Assembly: GCF_004330295.1 (NCBI RefSeq)
Contig: NZ_SJOJ01000006.1
Span: forward strand, 1 to 64,000
DNA: 64,000 nucleotides
Direction of reading: 5' to 3'
Source of the DNA: Rahnella victoriana
GTDB taxonomy: Bacteria; Pseudomonadota; Gammaproteobacteria; Enterobacterales; Enterobacteriaceae
The notes beneath the pieces are model-generated. The model was not told the origin of the DNA and did no database searches. It worked only from the letters and a program-made list of their open reading frames with translations. Position 1 is the first letter of the stretch, and every line of letters starts with the position of its first letter. Below, piece by piece: positions 27,950 through 40,910 of the stretch. The position numbers and the translations under genes are program-made.

Positions 27950-29359
27950 TCAGAACGTGACGATGGCTTTCAGTCCCGTCACCCAGGCATCCTGCGTTTC
28001 CTTCACCCCGCCCGGACGGTACCAGTATTGCAAATCCGGTTGCAGAATCAGCCATGAACGCACTTTGATCTGATAATACAAATCGGCGTTCACCGAATGA
28101 CCCGACAGCGGCGTATACAGCGGATTCCCGTAATCATCCACCTGATAAATGTCATTCAGGTTTTCCTGATTCTGACGGTAGTGATTGCTCATTTTAATGT
28201 ACGTCATGCCAAAGCCCAGCCAGTCGTCAGGACGGGCATCAAACAGCCCGCGATAACGCATAGACGCCGCCTGCGAGTAATGAATGCTGTTGCTGCGCTG
28301 ATCGCCCAGACCGAGGCTGTAAGAGACGCTCATGCCACGGTTCGGATCGTCGCCGCGCTGTGTCACCTGCTGGTTGAAGCCGGTGTACATAAACCAGGTG
28401 CTGCTGTGTTTGCGATACCCTTCAGGATCCGTCGCGCCCACGCTTTGCGTTTTGCCTTCTGACAAATCGGTTTGCGGTGAGTTGGTATACAGCAGGCCAA
28501 GGTTATAAATCCCCGGCAAACCATTCACTTTAGTTTTCAGCTCAGCTTCCATCGGCAGCAGGATACCGCGCGCGCCTTTCAGGGAACCGCTCCAGGCGTA
28601 TTTGCGATCCGACGCGTCGGGGTTTTGTTCCATGATGCCGGTTTTCAGCGTCAGTTCCGGCGTCAGTTTGTACTGGATCGTGGTGCCCCAGTAATGTTTG
28701 TTCCAGTTGTACCAGGTCATGGAGTTAGCCGATTTACCGCCGCACTGGCTCAGCAACTGGAAATCGCAGGGAATGATCTGATCGAAATCCTGATTCTTGT
28801 TCATCATGCCGATACGCCAGTGCAGCTTGCGGTCATCAAAGCTGCGGCCAAACGTCAGCCAGCCCAGACGGGTAATCGACTGCCCGCCCCAGCTTTCCTG
28901 CGCAATGTCGTTAATCCCGACGCGCGGATCCTGCGTCCGTTTGGTGGTCAGGTTATCATTGTGGTTACGGTTAACAATGTTGCCTTCAATGGCGGCGTCG
29001 GGAATGCCGGTGTACATCTCCAGATCCTGGGTAAAGGTCAGCGAGAATTGATCGATATACGCCAGATGTTTATCGTGGTTATACCCGCCACCGGCGTTAT
29101 AAGAAGATTCACTCAGGTAGCCCAGCTGATAATGGAAACCGTGATCTTCAATAATCGGCCGGATGCCCATCATATCGCCGAGCATCCCTTCGCCGGGCGC
29201 TTCAAAACCCAGAACGGTACCGTTCCAGTTTTCGGCAGCCTGCGCTGAATAAATACTTGCCGTGGTAAAACACAGCGCCAGAAGGCTGCTTTTCAGCAGC
29301 CGGATATTCTTATTTACAGGTGTAGTGGTAGGTGTTGCAGAAGTCTGAGAAATTTTCAT
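27950..29359 (-). CDS. OprB-type carbohydrate porin
   Basis: 469 residues with a signal peptide (hydrophobic core SSLLALCFTTASIY, cleavage after SAQA near 41). Then an OprB-family barrel rich in alternating aromatic strands, ending in VTGLKAIVTF with the terminal Phe expected for BAM recognition. OprB-family porins admit mono- and disaccharides through the outer membrane. Its place between the GH1 and antiterminator genes makes aryl-beta-glucosides or cellobiose-like sugars likely substrates. Confidence 0.9.
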   Translation of the reverse strand: MKISQTSATPTTTPVNKNIRLLKSSLLALCFTTASIYSAQAAENWNGTVLGFEAPGEGMLGDMMGIRPIIEDHGFHYQLGYLSESSYNAGGGYNHDKHLAYIDQFSLTFTQDLEMYTGIPDAAIEGNIVNRNHNDNLTTKRTQDPRVGINDIAQESWGGQSITRLGWLTFGRSFDDRKLHWRIGMMNKNQDFDQIIPCDFQLLSQCGGKSANSMTWYNWNKHYWGTTIQYKLTPELTLKTGIMEQNPDASDRKYAWSGSLKGARGILLPMEAELKTKVNGLPGIYNLGLLYTNSPQTDLSEGKTQSVGATDPEGYRKHSSTWFMYTGFNQQVTQRGDDPNRGMSVSYSLGLGDQRSNSIHYSQAASMRYRGLFDARPDDWLGFGMTYIKMSNHYRQNQENLNDIYQVDDYGNPLYTPLSGHSVNADLYYQIKVRSWLILQPDLQYWYRPGGVKETQDAWVTGLKAIVTF

Positions 29360-29423
29360 TATTATATTTCCGTATGATTATTAACATCATCATTATTGTT
29401 ATCGGGCAATACAAGGCGAACAG

Positions 29424-29446
29424 GCGGCTTATAATATATAAGCCGC
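29424..29446. other. Perfect intercistronic hairpin between the GH1 and porin genes
   Basis: A 10-bp perfect stem GCGGCTTATA/TATAAGCCGC with a 3-base loop in the 119-base gap. There is no U run in the direction of transcription, so an mRNA processing or stability element is more likely than a terminator. Confidence 0.55.
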
Positions 29447-29478
29447 ACGGGTTATTGATAATTAGCGGGAAATTCAGA

Positions 29479-32779
<3,301 letters not shown>

Positions 32780-32853
32780 TCATCAGAGTAAGGGCGTCGT
32801 GCACGACATTGCCGTTGTATTTCAAAGGGGCGGCCTGCCCCTGAATTCAGGCC

Positions 32854-32937
32854 AAAAAAAAACCTAAACGTCCGGTCTCTTCGTCATACACGAAGAAACG
32901 AGAAGTTTAGGTTTTGCCTGTCAGACAGTAACAATCC
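32854..32937 (-). promoter_or_regulatory. Leader RAT antiterminator site overlapping an intrinsic terminator (beta-glucoside operon)
   Basis: On the minus strand, 32937-32910 reads GGATTGTTACTG...CAGGCAAAACC, very close to the E. coli bgl RAT. Its 3' end overlaps a terminator whose stem is 32861-32869 paired with 32905-32913 (AACCTAAAC/GTTTAGGTT), with an inner hairpin and an A run giving the U tail. RAT and terminator stems exclude each other, the classical BglG/LicT switch. Confidence 0.92.
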
Positions 32938-33074
32938 TGCTTTCTGAAACGGATTCTCTGGCGAATCGGAAACAGAAACAAGTCGTAATACTCGCCGGAT
33001 GATGAAACTGTGATCGGCTTCAGACTTTGTGCAGACCGACACTCATCCCTGAGCTTCGGTTATGCGTTTACGGC

Positions 33075-33737
33075 TCAGACGGGAGTGGCTTCTGCGCAAA
33101 TCAGGCTCTGCGCCCATTCACCGCAAACGGCATCCAGCTCACCGCGTGCTTTGGCTAAACCGGCTTCGCGCGCGGCTTCATCGGAAAATTGCAGCGGCTG
33201 CGCATCCACAAACCACGGGTTTTCCACGCCGATAAAACCAAACGCATTTTTCAGTACCGGCGTCATCGCATCCATATTGGCGAACGGGCTGCCTTCACTG
33301 AGATCCGCGCCGCGCGTGGTGATAAACAATACTTTCTTATCGCCCAGATTGCCGGTAATGCTGCCGTCGGCGTGCAGGTCATAGGTGATGTTTGTGCGGA
33401 TAATATTGTCGATGAATGTTTTAAACGTCGACGGGATGGTCCAGTTATACATCGGCATCGCACAGACCAGCGCATCGGCTGCCATCACGCGCTGACACAG
33501 GGCGTCGGACTCCGCCAGCACGTCACGCATGCGGTCCGTACGTTGCGCTTCCGGCGTGTAGGTCGCCTGCACAAATTCCGCTGACACGTGCGGCTGCACA
33601 TCTTCCGTCACATCGAGATAGTCGATCTCGATATCGACCCCTTTCTGTTCCAGTTGCTCAATAAAGTAACGCCCCAGTGCCCGGGAATTTGACCATTGGT
33701 GAAATTTTGAACTGGCATCGACGTGTAGAATTTTCAT
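33075..33737 (-). CDS. azoR: FMN-dependent NADH-azoreductase-like flavoprotein
   Basis: 220 residues, flavodoxin-like fold of the AzoR/AcpD family: N-terminal MKILHVDASSK, the MPMYNWTIPSTFKTFID flavin-binding stretch near 95-111, and TTRGADLSEG near 142. Such enzymes reduce quinones and azo dyes with NADH and protect against thiol-reactive quinones. A 25-bp inverted repeat upstream is shared with the Rrf2 gene 130 bases further up on the same strand, pointing to Rrf2 control. The symbol marks the family; the exact orthologue is not certain. Confidence 0.85.
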   Translation of the reverse strand: MKILHVDASSKFHQWSNSRALGRYFIEQLEQKGVDIEIDYLDVTEDVQPHVSAEFVQATYTPEAQRTDRMRDVLAESDALCQRVMAADALVCAMPMYNWTIPSTFKTFIDNIIRTNITYDLHADGSITGNLGDKKVLFITTRGADLSEGSPFANMDAMTPVLKNAFGFIGVENPWFVDAQPLQFSDEAAREAGLAKARGELDAVCGEWAQSLICAEATPV

Positions 33738-33778
33738 GTTTTTCCTTCCTGATCTTCGCCGTTAACGGCGCGCATTTA

Positions 33779-33803
33779 AACTAGGACTAACTTTGTCGTA
33801 GTT
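33779..33803. promoter_or_regulatory. 25-bp inverted repeat before the azoreductase, candidate Rrf2 operator
   Basis: Arms AACTAGGAC and GTCGTAGTT are separated by 7 bases and complementary at 8 of 9 positions. The site is 42 bases before the azoreductase start. The same motif with the same spacing stands before the Rrf2 gene. Confidence 0.7.
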
Positions 33804-33865
33804 AAAAATACGCGCAATGCTATCCCGCTGGCAAGTGCCAGTGTGAAATAAAAAAAGACAAGGAA

Positions 33866-34381
33866 TCAGATAATGCGGCGGGAGCCTTTATCACCTAACC
33901 AGCGGGTGATCTGCTGTTCGAACTCCGGAGGCGCTTTACGGCCAAATTGCGAGGCCAGTCCGGCCAGGGTTTGCGCAGCCAGCACATCGCGCATTTTGTT
34001 GTCGGCGTCGATCATCAGGGAATGGATCGCACACAGGCCCGAACTCGCCCAGGCAGGCGGATCGTTGTCAAACACGGCGCAGCGGTTGCGGATTTCCTTG
34101 CAGTCGAACAGCTTTTTACGCCCGTCGATAGCATCAACCACATCCAGAACAGTGATCTCGTGTGGCGGTTTCGCCAGCCGGATGCCGCCCTTCGCACCTT
34201 CGGTGGCGATGATCAGTTTCGCTTTGTGCAGTTTGGTGAACAGTTTGGCGACGTAATCAAAGGGCACGCCCTGAAGTTCAGATAAATCGCGGACACTGGC
34301 TTCCGTCACACTTCCCTGCGGATGGGCGATAAACAGCAGGCAATGCAGTGCGTATTCCACGCCAGCGCTGATATGGGACAT
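33866..34381 (-). CDS. Rrf2-family transcriptional regulator
   Basis: 171 residues with an N-terminal winged helix (ISAGVEYALHCLLFIAH, FDYVAKLFTKLHKAKLI, EGAKGGIRLAKP) and three cysteines near 93, 101 and 116 (FDCKEIRNRC, LCAIH) in the usual cluster-binding or redox-sensing loop. Rrf2 proteins such as IscR, NsrR and RsrR sense Fe-S, NO or redox state. Here the neighbour and shared operator suggest redox or electrophile control of the azoreductase and of itself. Confidence 0.9.
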   Translation of the reverse strand: MSHISAGVEYALHCLLFIAHPQGSVTEASVRDLSELQGVPFDYVAKLFTKLHKAKLIIATEGAKGGIRLAKPPHEITVLDVVDAIDGRKKLFDCKEIRNRCAVFDNDPPAWASSGLCAIHSLMIDADNKMRDVLAAQTLAGLASQFGRKAPPEFEQQITRWLGDKGSRRII

Positions 34382-34397
34382 ACAACCTTTAACTCCA

Positions 34398-34422
34398 AAC
34401 TAAGACGGAATGACTCTTAATT
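34398..34422. promoter_or_regulatory. 25-bp inverted repeat before the Rrf2 gene, candidate autoregulatory operator
   Basis: AACTAAGAC, 7-base spacer, CTCTTAATT. The arms agree at 7 of 9 positions and the left arm matches the azoreductase site at 8 of 9. It lies 17 bases before the Rrf2 start, where binding would block transcription. The rest of the 310-base gap to 34691 is AT-rich and must carry the promoter of the GPH symporter; nothing else is recognisable. Confidence 0.65.
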
Positions 34423-34691
34423 AAACACCAGTTGCCCCGAAATTGACACCAAAAGCAGGGATTTCTGCAAGTCAGGCCAAAAGCCCGCGCTCAGTTTGAA
34501 CCCGCTCACAAATAAAAAACAAAATCAAAAAACGTAATTTGTATATTCGTTTCCTCAATTGTCTGACTCGATTCTATTCACAATACTTCTGGCAACATTT
34601 TACTTCTCCATGCTGTTTATCTTTCTTTTCGTCAAAGACATTAATTAATTTCAGTCGGTTATCTCTCCTTACCCAAAGCAGGTAACAAATA

Positions 34692-36104
34692 ATGATGATC
34701 ACTCCGGTTCTTTCAGTAAAAGATAAGATTGGCTACGGACTCGGCGATATGGCCAGTGCGCTGGTCTGGCAAACTGCGACCTTGTTTCTGGCATATTTCT
34801 ACACGGATGTTTTTGGTTTACCCGCCGCGATTATGGGCACATTATTTTTAGTCGTGCGTGCCGTGGATGCCTGTGTGGATCCCTGTATCGGCGCACTGGT
34901 AGACCGGACAACCTCGCGCTACGGGAAATTCCGTCCCTGGCTGCTGTGGTTTGCGATCCCGTTTGGTGTCTGTTGCCTGATCACGTTTTACGTGCCGGAT
35001 GTCTCCCCGACCGGAAAAATCATCTACGCGACAATCACTTATACCTTATTAAGCCTGGTGTATTCCGCCATTAATGTGCCGTATTGCGCGATGCCGGGGG
35101 CGTTAACGCTGGATCCGCGCGAGCGTCATTCGTTGCAGTCGTGGCGCTTTGCGCTGTCATTTATCGGCGGACTGGTGGTGACGGTGATTGCCCTGCCGCT
35201 GGTGGCAAAACTGGGCGCGGGCAATCCGCAAAAAGGCTATTTCTACGCCATGAGCCTGATGGGATTACTCGGCATCGTATTATTTTTCTGCTGTTTCGCC
35301 ATGACGCGCGAGCGTTATCATCCGCGCAATGACACCTCCGGTTCGATGCTGAGCGATCTGAAATTACTGTGGAATAACGCACAATGGCGCATCGTGTTTA
35401 TTTTTAATATTCTGCTGTTGTGCGCGGTGGTAATCCGTGGCTCCGCGACCATGTATTACGTGAAATATGTTCTCGCCCGCCCGGATCTGATTTTCAATTT
35501 TATTGTTTTTGGCATGATCGCCTCATTATTTGGCGCGTTACTGTCTGAAAAATTATTAGGAAAATTCGACCGGGTTAAATCCTATCAGTGGACGATCCTG
35601 ACGTTTGTGGTGTGTAACGCGGCTATTTTCTTTATCCCGTCTCCTTCCATTGGCCTTATTTTCGCCTTCAATCTGGTGTTCAGTTTTATCCAGAATCTCA
35701 CGACGCCGCTGCAATGGACGATGTTCTCCGACGTGGTGGATCACGAGGAATCCCGTACCGGCCGCCGTCTTGACGGCCTGGTGTTTTCCACCGCGTTGTT
35801 TGCCATCAAATTCGGACTGGCGCTGGGCGGCGCCATCGTCGGCTGGGTTCTCGGCATGGTCGATTATGTGCCGAATGCCGTCACGCAAAGCTCTGGCGTG
35901 ATGCTGACCATCAATTCGCTGTTCACGCTGGTGCCGTGCGCCTTGTTCCTGCTGATGGCCGCCCTGCTGTTTGCCTACAAACTTAACAGCCGCACGATGC
36001 AGAACATCGCGGCATCCCTCGCCACCCGCCGTTCTTTCGGCGGCGAAGAGGAACCCGTGCTCAGCGGTACCCGCCCTTTGATTAATCAAGGAGATGCAAG
36101 ATGA
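34692..36104 (+). CDS. GPH-family glycoside:cation symporter
   Basis: 470 residues, twelve membrane helices, MelB/GusB/YicJ superfamily: IGYGLGDMASALVWQ at the start, AVDACVDPCIGALVDRT cation-site region near 60, and YGKFRPWLLW after it. Imports a glycoside by H+ or Na+ symport. The following GH3 gene overlaps its end by 4 bases, so the pair is an import-and-hydrolyse unit for a beta-xyloside or beta-glucoside. Confidence 0.92.
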   Translation: MMITPVLSVKDKIGYGLGDMASALVWQTATLFLAYFYTDVFGLPAAIMGTLFLVVRAVDACVDPCIGALVDRTTSRYGKFRPWLLWFAIPFGVCCLITFYVPDVSPTGKIIYATITYTLLSLVYSAINVPYCAMPGALTLDPRERHSLQSWRFALSFIGGLVVTVIALPLVAKLGAGNPQKGYFYAMSLMGLLGIVLFFCCFAMTRERYHPRNDTSGSMLSDLKLLWNNAQWRIVFIFNILLLCAVVIRGSATMYYVKYVLARPDLIFNFIVFGMIASLFGALLSEKLLGKFDRVKSYQWTILTFVVCNAAIFFIPSPSIGLIFAFNLVFSFIQNLTTPLQWTMFSDVVDHEESRTGRRLDGLVFSTALFAIKFGLALGGAIVGWVLGMVDYVPNAVTQSSGVMLTINSLFTLVPCALFLLMAALLFAYKLNSRTMQNIAASLATRRSFGGEEEPVLSGTRPLINQGDAR

Positions 36105-38479
36105 CTCACCTTTATCAGGATGCTTCACAACCCGTTGCCACCCGCGTCGCCGATCTTCTGGCACGCATGACGCCGGAGGAAAAATTCGCCCAGATGCATG
36201 CGTTCTGGCTGATCCTCGACAGCAACGGCAATCATCAGGAGCGTACCGATCTCAGCGACGATTTTGCCGGTCACAAGCAGAGTGACGCGCTGGAACAACA
36301 ACTGAAGTCCGGCGCGGGGCAAATTACTCGCCCGCTCGGCACGCATGTGGTCAGCCCGGCGGAAGGCGTACGGGCGCTGAACCGGCTGCAAAAAACGCTG
36401 GTGGAAGACACGCGGCTGGGTATTCCGGCGATGTTCCACGAAGAGTGTCTGGTCGGCCTGTTGTGCAAAGATGCCACGCTGTTTCCCTCATCACTGAGCT
36501 ATGCCTCCACCTGGGATCCGCAACTGATGGAGCAGATTGCCGCCGCGATCCGCGACGAAGCACAAAGTGTCGGTTGTCATCAGGGGCTGGCGCCGGTGCT
36601 GGATGTGTCGCGCGATGTGCGCTGGGGACGTACCGAGGAAACCTTTGGCGAAGATCCCTATCTGGTTGGTGTCATGGCGACGGCTTACGTGCGCGGTTTG
36701 CAGGGCGAAAAACGTGACCTGCTGGCAACGCTGAAACATTACGTCGGGCATTCTTTCAGCGAAGGGGCGCGCAACCATGCGCCGGTGCATCTCGGTTTCC
36801 GCGAGCTGAATGACACCTTCCTGCTGCCGTTTGAAATGGCGGTAAAACTGGCGAATGCCGGTTCGGTGATGCCTGCCTATCATGATATCGACGGCCAGCC
36901 GTGCCACAGCGATCACTTCCTGCTGACGGAAGTGTTGCGCGAACAGTGGGGATTCGATGGCCTGATTGTCGCCGACTACGGTGGCGTCAGTCTGCTGCAT
37001 CAGCATCATGGCGTCAGCCATGATGATGCGGAATCTGCCGCGCTGGCGTTTAATGCCGGTCTGGATATCGAATTGCCGAAAGGCGACTGCGCGCAACATC
37101 TGGCCGATGCGGTGTCGCGGGGGCTGATTGATATGGCGAAAATTGACGAGATTGTCGCCCGCGTGCTGACCGAAAAATTCCGCCTCGGATTATTTGAGCA
37201 ACCTTACGCCAGTGTGCCTCAGCCGCAATTGCAGCAACCCGCCACGCGGGAACTGGCCTGGCAAGCCGCCGTCCGCTCCATCACCCTGCTGGAAAACAAT
37301 GGCATCCTGCCGCTCAGGCCCCGGTCCGGCCAGAAAATCGCCGTCATCGGCCCGACGGCAGATGATCCGCTGGCCTTACTCAGCGGTTACAGCTTCCCGG
37401 TGCATCTGATCATCAGCGAAATGGAAGCGCAGACAGAACAGGTCATCACGCCGTTACAGGCTTTGCGTGACGCTTACGGTGAACAAAATATCCGTTATGC
37501 CAAAGGTTGCCATATTCTCGAAAAACGCACCGCCGGTGCGCCGGTATTCCCCGGCGATGCGGGAACCCCGATGCAAAATTCACCGGTCTCACAAAGCACC
37601 GCACTTATTCCGCAGGCGGTGAAACTGGCGCAGGAGAGTGACGTCGCACTGGTATTTGTCGGCGATCTGGCCGGATTGTTCCAGAGCGGAACGGTCGGAG
37701 AAGGTTCTGATACTGACAGCCTGCAACTGCCCGGCGTTCAGCAGCAGTTGCTCGAAGACATTGTGGCGACCGGCAAACCGACCATTGTGGTGATGACCGG
37801 AGGCCGTCCGTATTCTCTCGGCGGGCTGGAAGACGACGTCGCGGGATATCTGATGGCCTTCGCGCCCGGTCAGGAAGGCGGACGCGCGATCAGCGATATC
37901 ATCAGCGGCAAACAGGCACCGTCGGGACGTCTGGTGGTATCCGTGCCGAAAAGCGCCGGGGCGATGCCCTATTATTACAATCACAAACTGAAAAGTGGCG
38001 GCACGCCGATTGCCTTCCACTTTGGCGCACAGTACACGTTTGGTTACGGGCTGAGCGGCACCACGTTCCGTTATCATGATTTTCAGCTCAGTCAGCATCC
38101 TGTCGCCATCGAAAATGGCGACATTGAGGTGCAGATACAAGTCACCAATACCGGTAAGCAGGCGGGCAGCGAAGTGGTGCAGGTTTATCTGCGCGACTGC
38201 GTGGCATCACTGGTGCGTCCGGTGCAGGAACTCAAGGCTTTCGAACGTGTTGAACTGGACGCCGGACAAACCGCGACGCTGAGTTTCAGCATCCCCACCG
38301 ACATGCTGAATTTCACAAATCATGCGGGTAAACGCATCGTGGAACCGGGTTTTGTCGAGGTACAGGTAGGGTCGTCGAGCAGGGATATTCATGCGCGTGG
38401 CAAGATCACGCTGTCCGGCGAAGTGCGGGAGTTGCCGCGTCACTGGCGGATGGTCAGCCGCTGTGAGGTCAGTCAGTAA
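36101..38479 (+). CDS. GH3-family beta-glycosidase (beta-glucosidase/beta-xylosidase)
   Basis: 792 residues: GH3 N-terminal barrel (about 5-350) with the nucleophile aspartate in LIVADYGGV near 290, GH3_C sandwich (about 390-620) and a fibronectin-III-like domain (about 660-765). No signal peptide, so it acts in the cytoplasm on sugar imported by the coupled symporter. The substrate (xylobiose, cellobiose or other) cannot be told from sequence. ATGA overlap with the previous gene; a strong terminator follows. Confidence 0.92.
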   Translation: MTHLYQDASQPVATRVADLLARMTPEEKFAQMHAFWLILDSNGNHQERTDLSDDFAGHKQSDALEQQLKSGAGQITRPLGTHVVSPAEGVRALNRLQKTLVEDTRLGIPAMFHEECLVGLLCKDATLFPSSLSYASTWDPQLMEQIAAAIRDEAQSVGCHQGLAPVLDVSRDVRWGRTEETFGEDPYLVGVMATAYVRGLQGEKRDLLATLKHYVGHSFSEGARNHAPVHLGFRELNDTFLLPFEMAVKLANAGSVMPAYHDIDGQPCHSDHFLLTEVLREQWGFDGLIVADYGGVSLLHQHHGVSHDDAESAALAFNAGLDIELPKGDCAQHLADAVSRGLIDMAKIDEIVARVLTEKFRLGLFEQPYASVPQPQLQQPATRELAWQAAVRSITLLENNGILPLRPRSGQKIAVIGPTADDPLALLSGYSFPVHLIISEMEAQTEQVITPLQALRDAYGEQNIRYAKGCHILEKRTAGAPVFPGDAGTPMQNSPVSQSTALIPQAVKLAQESDVALVFVGDLAGLFQSGTVGEGSDTDSLQLPGVQQQLLEDIVATGKPTIVVMTGGRPYSLGGLEDDVAGYLMAFAPGQEGGRAISDIISGKQAPSGRLVVSVPKSAGAMPYYYNHKLKSGGTPIAFHFGAQYTFGYGLSGTTFRYHDFQLSQHPVAIENGDIEVQIQVTNTGKQAGSEVVQVYLRDCVASLVRPVQELKAFERVELDAGQTATLSFSIPTDMLNFTNHAGKRIVEPGFVEVQVGSSSRDIHARGKITLSGEVRELPRHWRMVSRCEVSQ

Positions 38480-38501
38480 TTTCTGCTGGCTGAGATAAGC
38501 A

Positions 38502-38526
38502 AAACGGACGCTCAGGGCGTCCGTTT
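38502..38526. terminator. Terminator between the GH3 gene and ruvB
   Basis: Perfect 9-bp stem AAACGGACG/CGTCCGTTT with a 7-base loop, placed between convergent genes and able to serve both. Confidence 0.8.
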
Positions 38527-38561
38527 GACTTTCTGGCACAGAACCCTGCGCAAAGAACCGG

Positions 38562-39569
38562 TTATTCCGTTTCTCTCGCGATACCAAAGTGCTTATACGC
38601 ATGATTGGTTGCCATGCGACCGCGCGGTGTGCGCTGAATAAAGCCCTGCTGGATCAGGAAGGGTTCGATGACGTCTTCAATCGTCTCGCGTTCTTCGCCG
38701 ATTGCCGCCGCTAAGTTATCCAGTCCGACCGGTCCGCCGGTGAACCTGTCGATAATCGCCAGCAGCAGTTTGCGGTCCATGTAATCGAAGCCTTCGGCAT
38801 CCACGTCCAGCATATCCAGCGCGCCGTTGGCCACATCACCGTTAATGGTGCCGTCGCCTTTGACTTCGGCAAAGTCACGCACACGGCGCAACAGACGGTT
38901 GGCGATACGCGGCGTACCGCGTGAACGGCGGGCAATCTGATGCGCGCCCTCTTCCGACAACTCCAGCCCAAGGCATGACGCACTGCGCCCGACAATGTGC
39001 TGCAAATCCGCCACCTGATAAAACTCCAGACGCTGCACAATCCCGAAACGGTCACGCAAAGGAGACGTCAGGGAACCCGCGCGGGTGGTGGCACCAATCA
39101 GGGTAAAGGGCGGAAGATCAAGTTTGATGGAACGTGCCGCCGGGCCTTCACCGATCATGATATCCAGCTGATAGTCTTCCATCGCCGGATAAAGAATTTC
39201 TTCAACGACGGGCGAAAGACGGTGGATTTCATCGATGAACAGCACGTCGTGCGGCTCGAGATTGGTCAGCATCGCGGCCAGATCACCGGCCTTTTCCAGC
39301 ACCGGCCCCGACGTGGTGCGTAAATTCACGCCCATTTCGTTCGCCACAATGTTAGCCAGCGTGGTTTTTCCCAGTCCCGGAGGGCCGAAAATCAACAGGT
39401 GATCGAGCGCATCTTTGCGTTGCTTAGCCGCCTGAATAAAGATTTCCATTTGCGAGCGCACATGAGGCTGACCGACGTATTCGTTGAGCAGCTTCGGGCG
39501 GATCGCACGGTCAATGACCTCTTCTTCACTGAAGACTTCGGAAGAAATCAGGCGGTCAGCTTCAATCAT
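38562..39569 (-). CDS. ruvB: RuvB, Holliday-junction branch-migration ATPase
   Basis: 335 residues. AAA+ motor with Walker A GPPGLGKT near 62, Walker B DEIHRL near 113, sensor GATTRAGSL and arginine finger region RDRFG near 170-175, and a C-terminal winged helix. Works with RuvA to drive branch migration during recombination and repair. 8 bases after ruvA; both under the LexA box before ruvA. Confidence 0.98.
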   Translation of the reverse strand: MIEADRLISSEVFSEEEVIDRAIRPKLLNEYVGQPHVRSQMEIFIQAAKQRKDALDHLLIFGPPGLGKTTLANIVANEMGVNLRTTSGPVLEKAGDLAAMLTNLEPHDVLFIDEIHRLSPVVEEILYPAMEDYQLDIMIGEGPAARSIKLDLPPFTLIGATTRAGSLTSPLRDRFGIVQRLEFYQVADLQHIVGRSASCLGLELSEEGAHQIARRSRGTPRIANRLLRRVRDFAEVKGDGTINGDVANGALDMLDVDAEGFDYMDRKLLLAIIDRFTGGPVGLDNLAAAIGEERETIEDVIEPFLIQQGFIQRTPRGRMATNHAYKHFGIARETE

Positions 39570-39577
39570 CGTTTACC

Positions 39578-40198
39578 TCACAGCGCCGCGCGCAGCGCTT
39601 CTCTAATTAACGTTTCAGATTCGGCGCCCGGTTTGGCAACCTTGCTGATCATGCGGCTGGCTTCTGGGGGTTTGTATCCGAGGGATATCAGGGCTGCAAC
39701 GGCCTCGCCTTCGGCGTCAGATTCTTTAGCTTTCGACGACGATGCAGGTAGCGTGATATCAGTATGACTGTTAAATAGATCACCGTTTAATCCTTTAAAC
39801 CGGTCTTTCATTTCGACAACCAGGCGTTCTGCGGTTTTCTTACCGACGCCGGGTAACTTGATTAATGCGGTGATTTCTTCCTTTTCGACCGCACTGACAA
39901 ACTGCTGTGCCGACATGCCTGACAGGATCGCCAGCGCCAGCTTTGGCCCGACGCCGTTCACTTTAATCAGTTCCCGGAACAGCGCGCGCTCTTGCTTATC
40001 GTTAAATCCGTAGAGCAACTGGGCATCTTCACGGACGATAAATTGCGTGAATATGATAGCTTCCTGGCCCAGTTCCGGCAATTCATAAAAACAGGTCATC
40101 GGCATATGCACTTCATAGCCCACGCCGTTGGTTTCAAGCAGCACCAAAGGGGGCTGTTTTTCCAGAATAATGCCTCGTAGTCTGCCTATCACGTTCAT
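39578..40198 (-). CDS. ruvA: RuvA, Holliday-junction recognition subunit
   Basis: 206 residues: N-terminal OB fold ([17 protein letters not shown]), two helix-hairpin-helix motifs ([15 protein letters not shown] and [15 protein letters not shown]), and a C-terminal domain III (about 155-206) that contacts RuvB. First gene of the SOS-inducible ruvAB unit. Confidence 0.98.
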   Translation of the reverse strand: MNVIGRLRGIILEKQPPLVLLETNGVGYEVHMPMTCFYELPELGQEAIIFTQFIVREDAQLLYGFNDKQERALFRELIKVNGVGPKLALAILSGMSAQQFVSAVEKEEITALIKLPGVGKKTAERLVVEMKDRFKGLNGDLFNSHTDITLPASSSKAKESDAEGEAVAALISLGYKPPEASRMISKVAKPGAESETLIREALRAAL

Positions 40199-40244
40199 TT
40201 TCCTTATCAGGTCAAAAGCAGCGATGTTTATATCATAAAAAAAG

Positions 40245-40260
40245 CTGGATGGATATCCAG
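40245..40260 (-). promoter_or_regulatory. LexA (SOS) box of ruvAB
   Basis: On the minus strand CTGGATATCCATCCAG fits CTG-N10-CAG and is almost the E. coli ruvA box. It lies between ruvC and ruvA, followed by a T run and TATGAT/GATATAA -10-like sequence before ruvA. The same palindrome plus the T run may also end ruvC transcripts. Confidence 0.9.
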
Positions 40261-40279
40261 CCCAATGGGCTTGCGGCGT

Positions 40280-40801
40280 CTATCGCATACGTCCGCGCGC
40301 CATCTGCAATTTATCGCTGCTGAGCCGGATGGCATTCTGGCTCATGTGACAATGGGTGATGGCAATCGCCAGCGCATCGGCGGCATCCGCCTGAGGGTTC
40401 GCCGGTAATTTCAGGATCGAACGCACCATATGCTGCACCTGCGATTTTTCAGCAGCACCGGTACCGACGACGGTCTGTTTCACCTGCCTCGCCGCGTACT
40501 CAAACACCGGCAAATCCTGATTTACCGCCGCGACTATCGCCGCACCACGCGCCTGTCCCAGCTTTAATGCCGAGTCGGCATTCTTCGCCATAAACACGGA
40601 TTCGATGGCAAAAAAATCAGGCTGAAATTGCGTAATGATTTCCGACACACCGGCGTAAATCAGTTTCAGACGCCCCGGCATATCGTCAACCACGGTGCGG
40701 ATACAACCGCTGCCGAGATAGCTCAGCTGACGCCCTGTCTGGCGGATAATGCCATAGCCGGTAATACGCGAACCGGGGTCGATCCCCAGAATAATAGCCA
40801 T
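40280..40801 (-). CDS. ruvC: RuvC, Holliday-junction resolvase
   Basis: 173 residues, RNase H-like nuclease. Acidic active site residues are in LGIDPG (Asp near 7), AIESVF (Glu near 67) and the C-terminal [16 protein letters not shown] (Asp pair near 138-141). Resolves Holliday junctions brought by RuvAB. Upstream of ruvA but outside the LexA-controlled unit, as in E. coli. Confidence 0.98.
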   Translation of the reverse strand: MAIILGIDPGSRITGYGIIRQTGRQLSYLGSGCIRTVVDDMPGRLKLIYAGVSEIITQFQPDFFAIESVFMAKNADSALKLGQARGAAIVAAVNQDLPVFEYAARQVKQTVVGTGAAEKSQVQHMVRSILKLPANPQADAADALAIAITHCHMSQNAIRLSSDKLQMARGRMR

Positions 40802-40910
40802 AGCCAGTCAACGCCTTGTGTTGTCGTTTTTTTTGGAAAGTTGGGGAGAGTATAAACTGCTGAGGCACAACAGGATAGCCAGCCGGTGGCAGCCACCGGC
40901 GGCACTGAGA

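Noticed and set aside
40244-40261. GCTGGAT/ATCCAGC stem with T run as a plain ruvC terminator
   Set aside because: The sequence matches the known ruvA LexA box in place and content; any terminator role is secondary.
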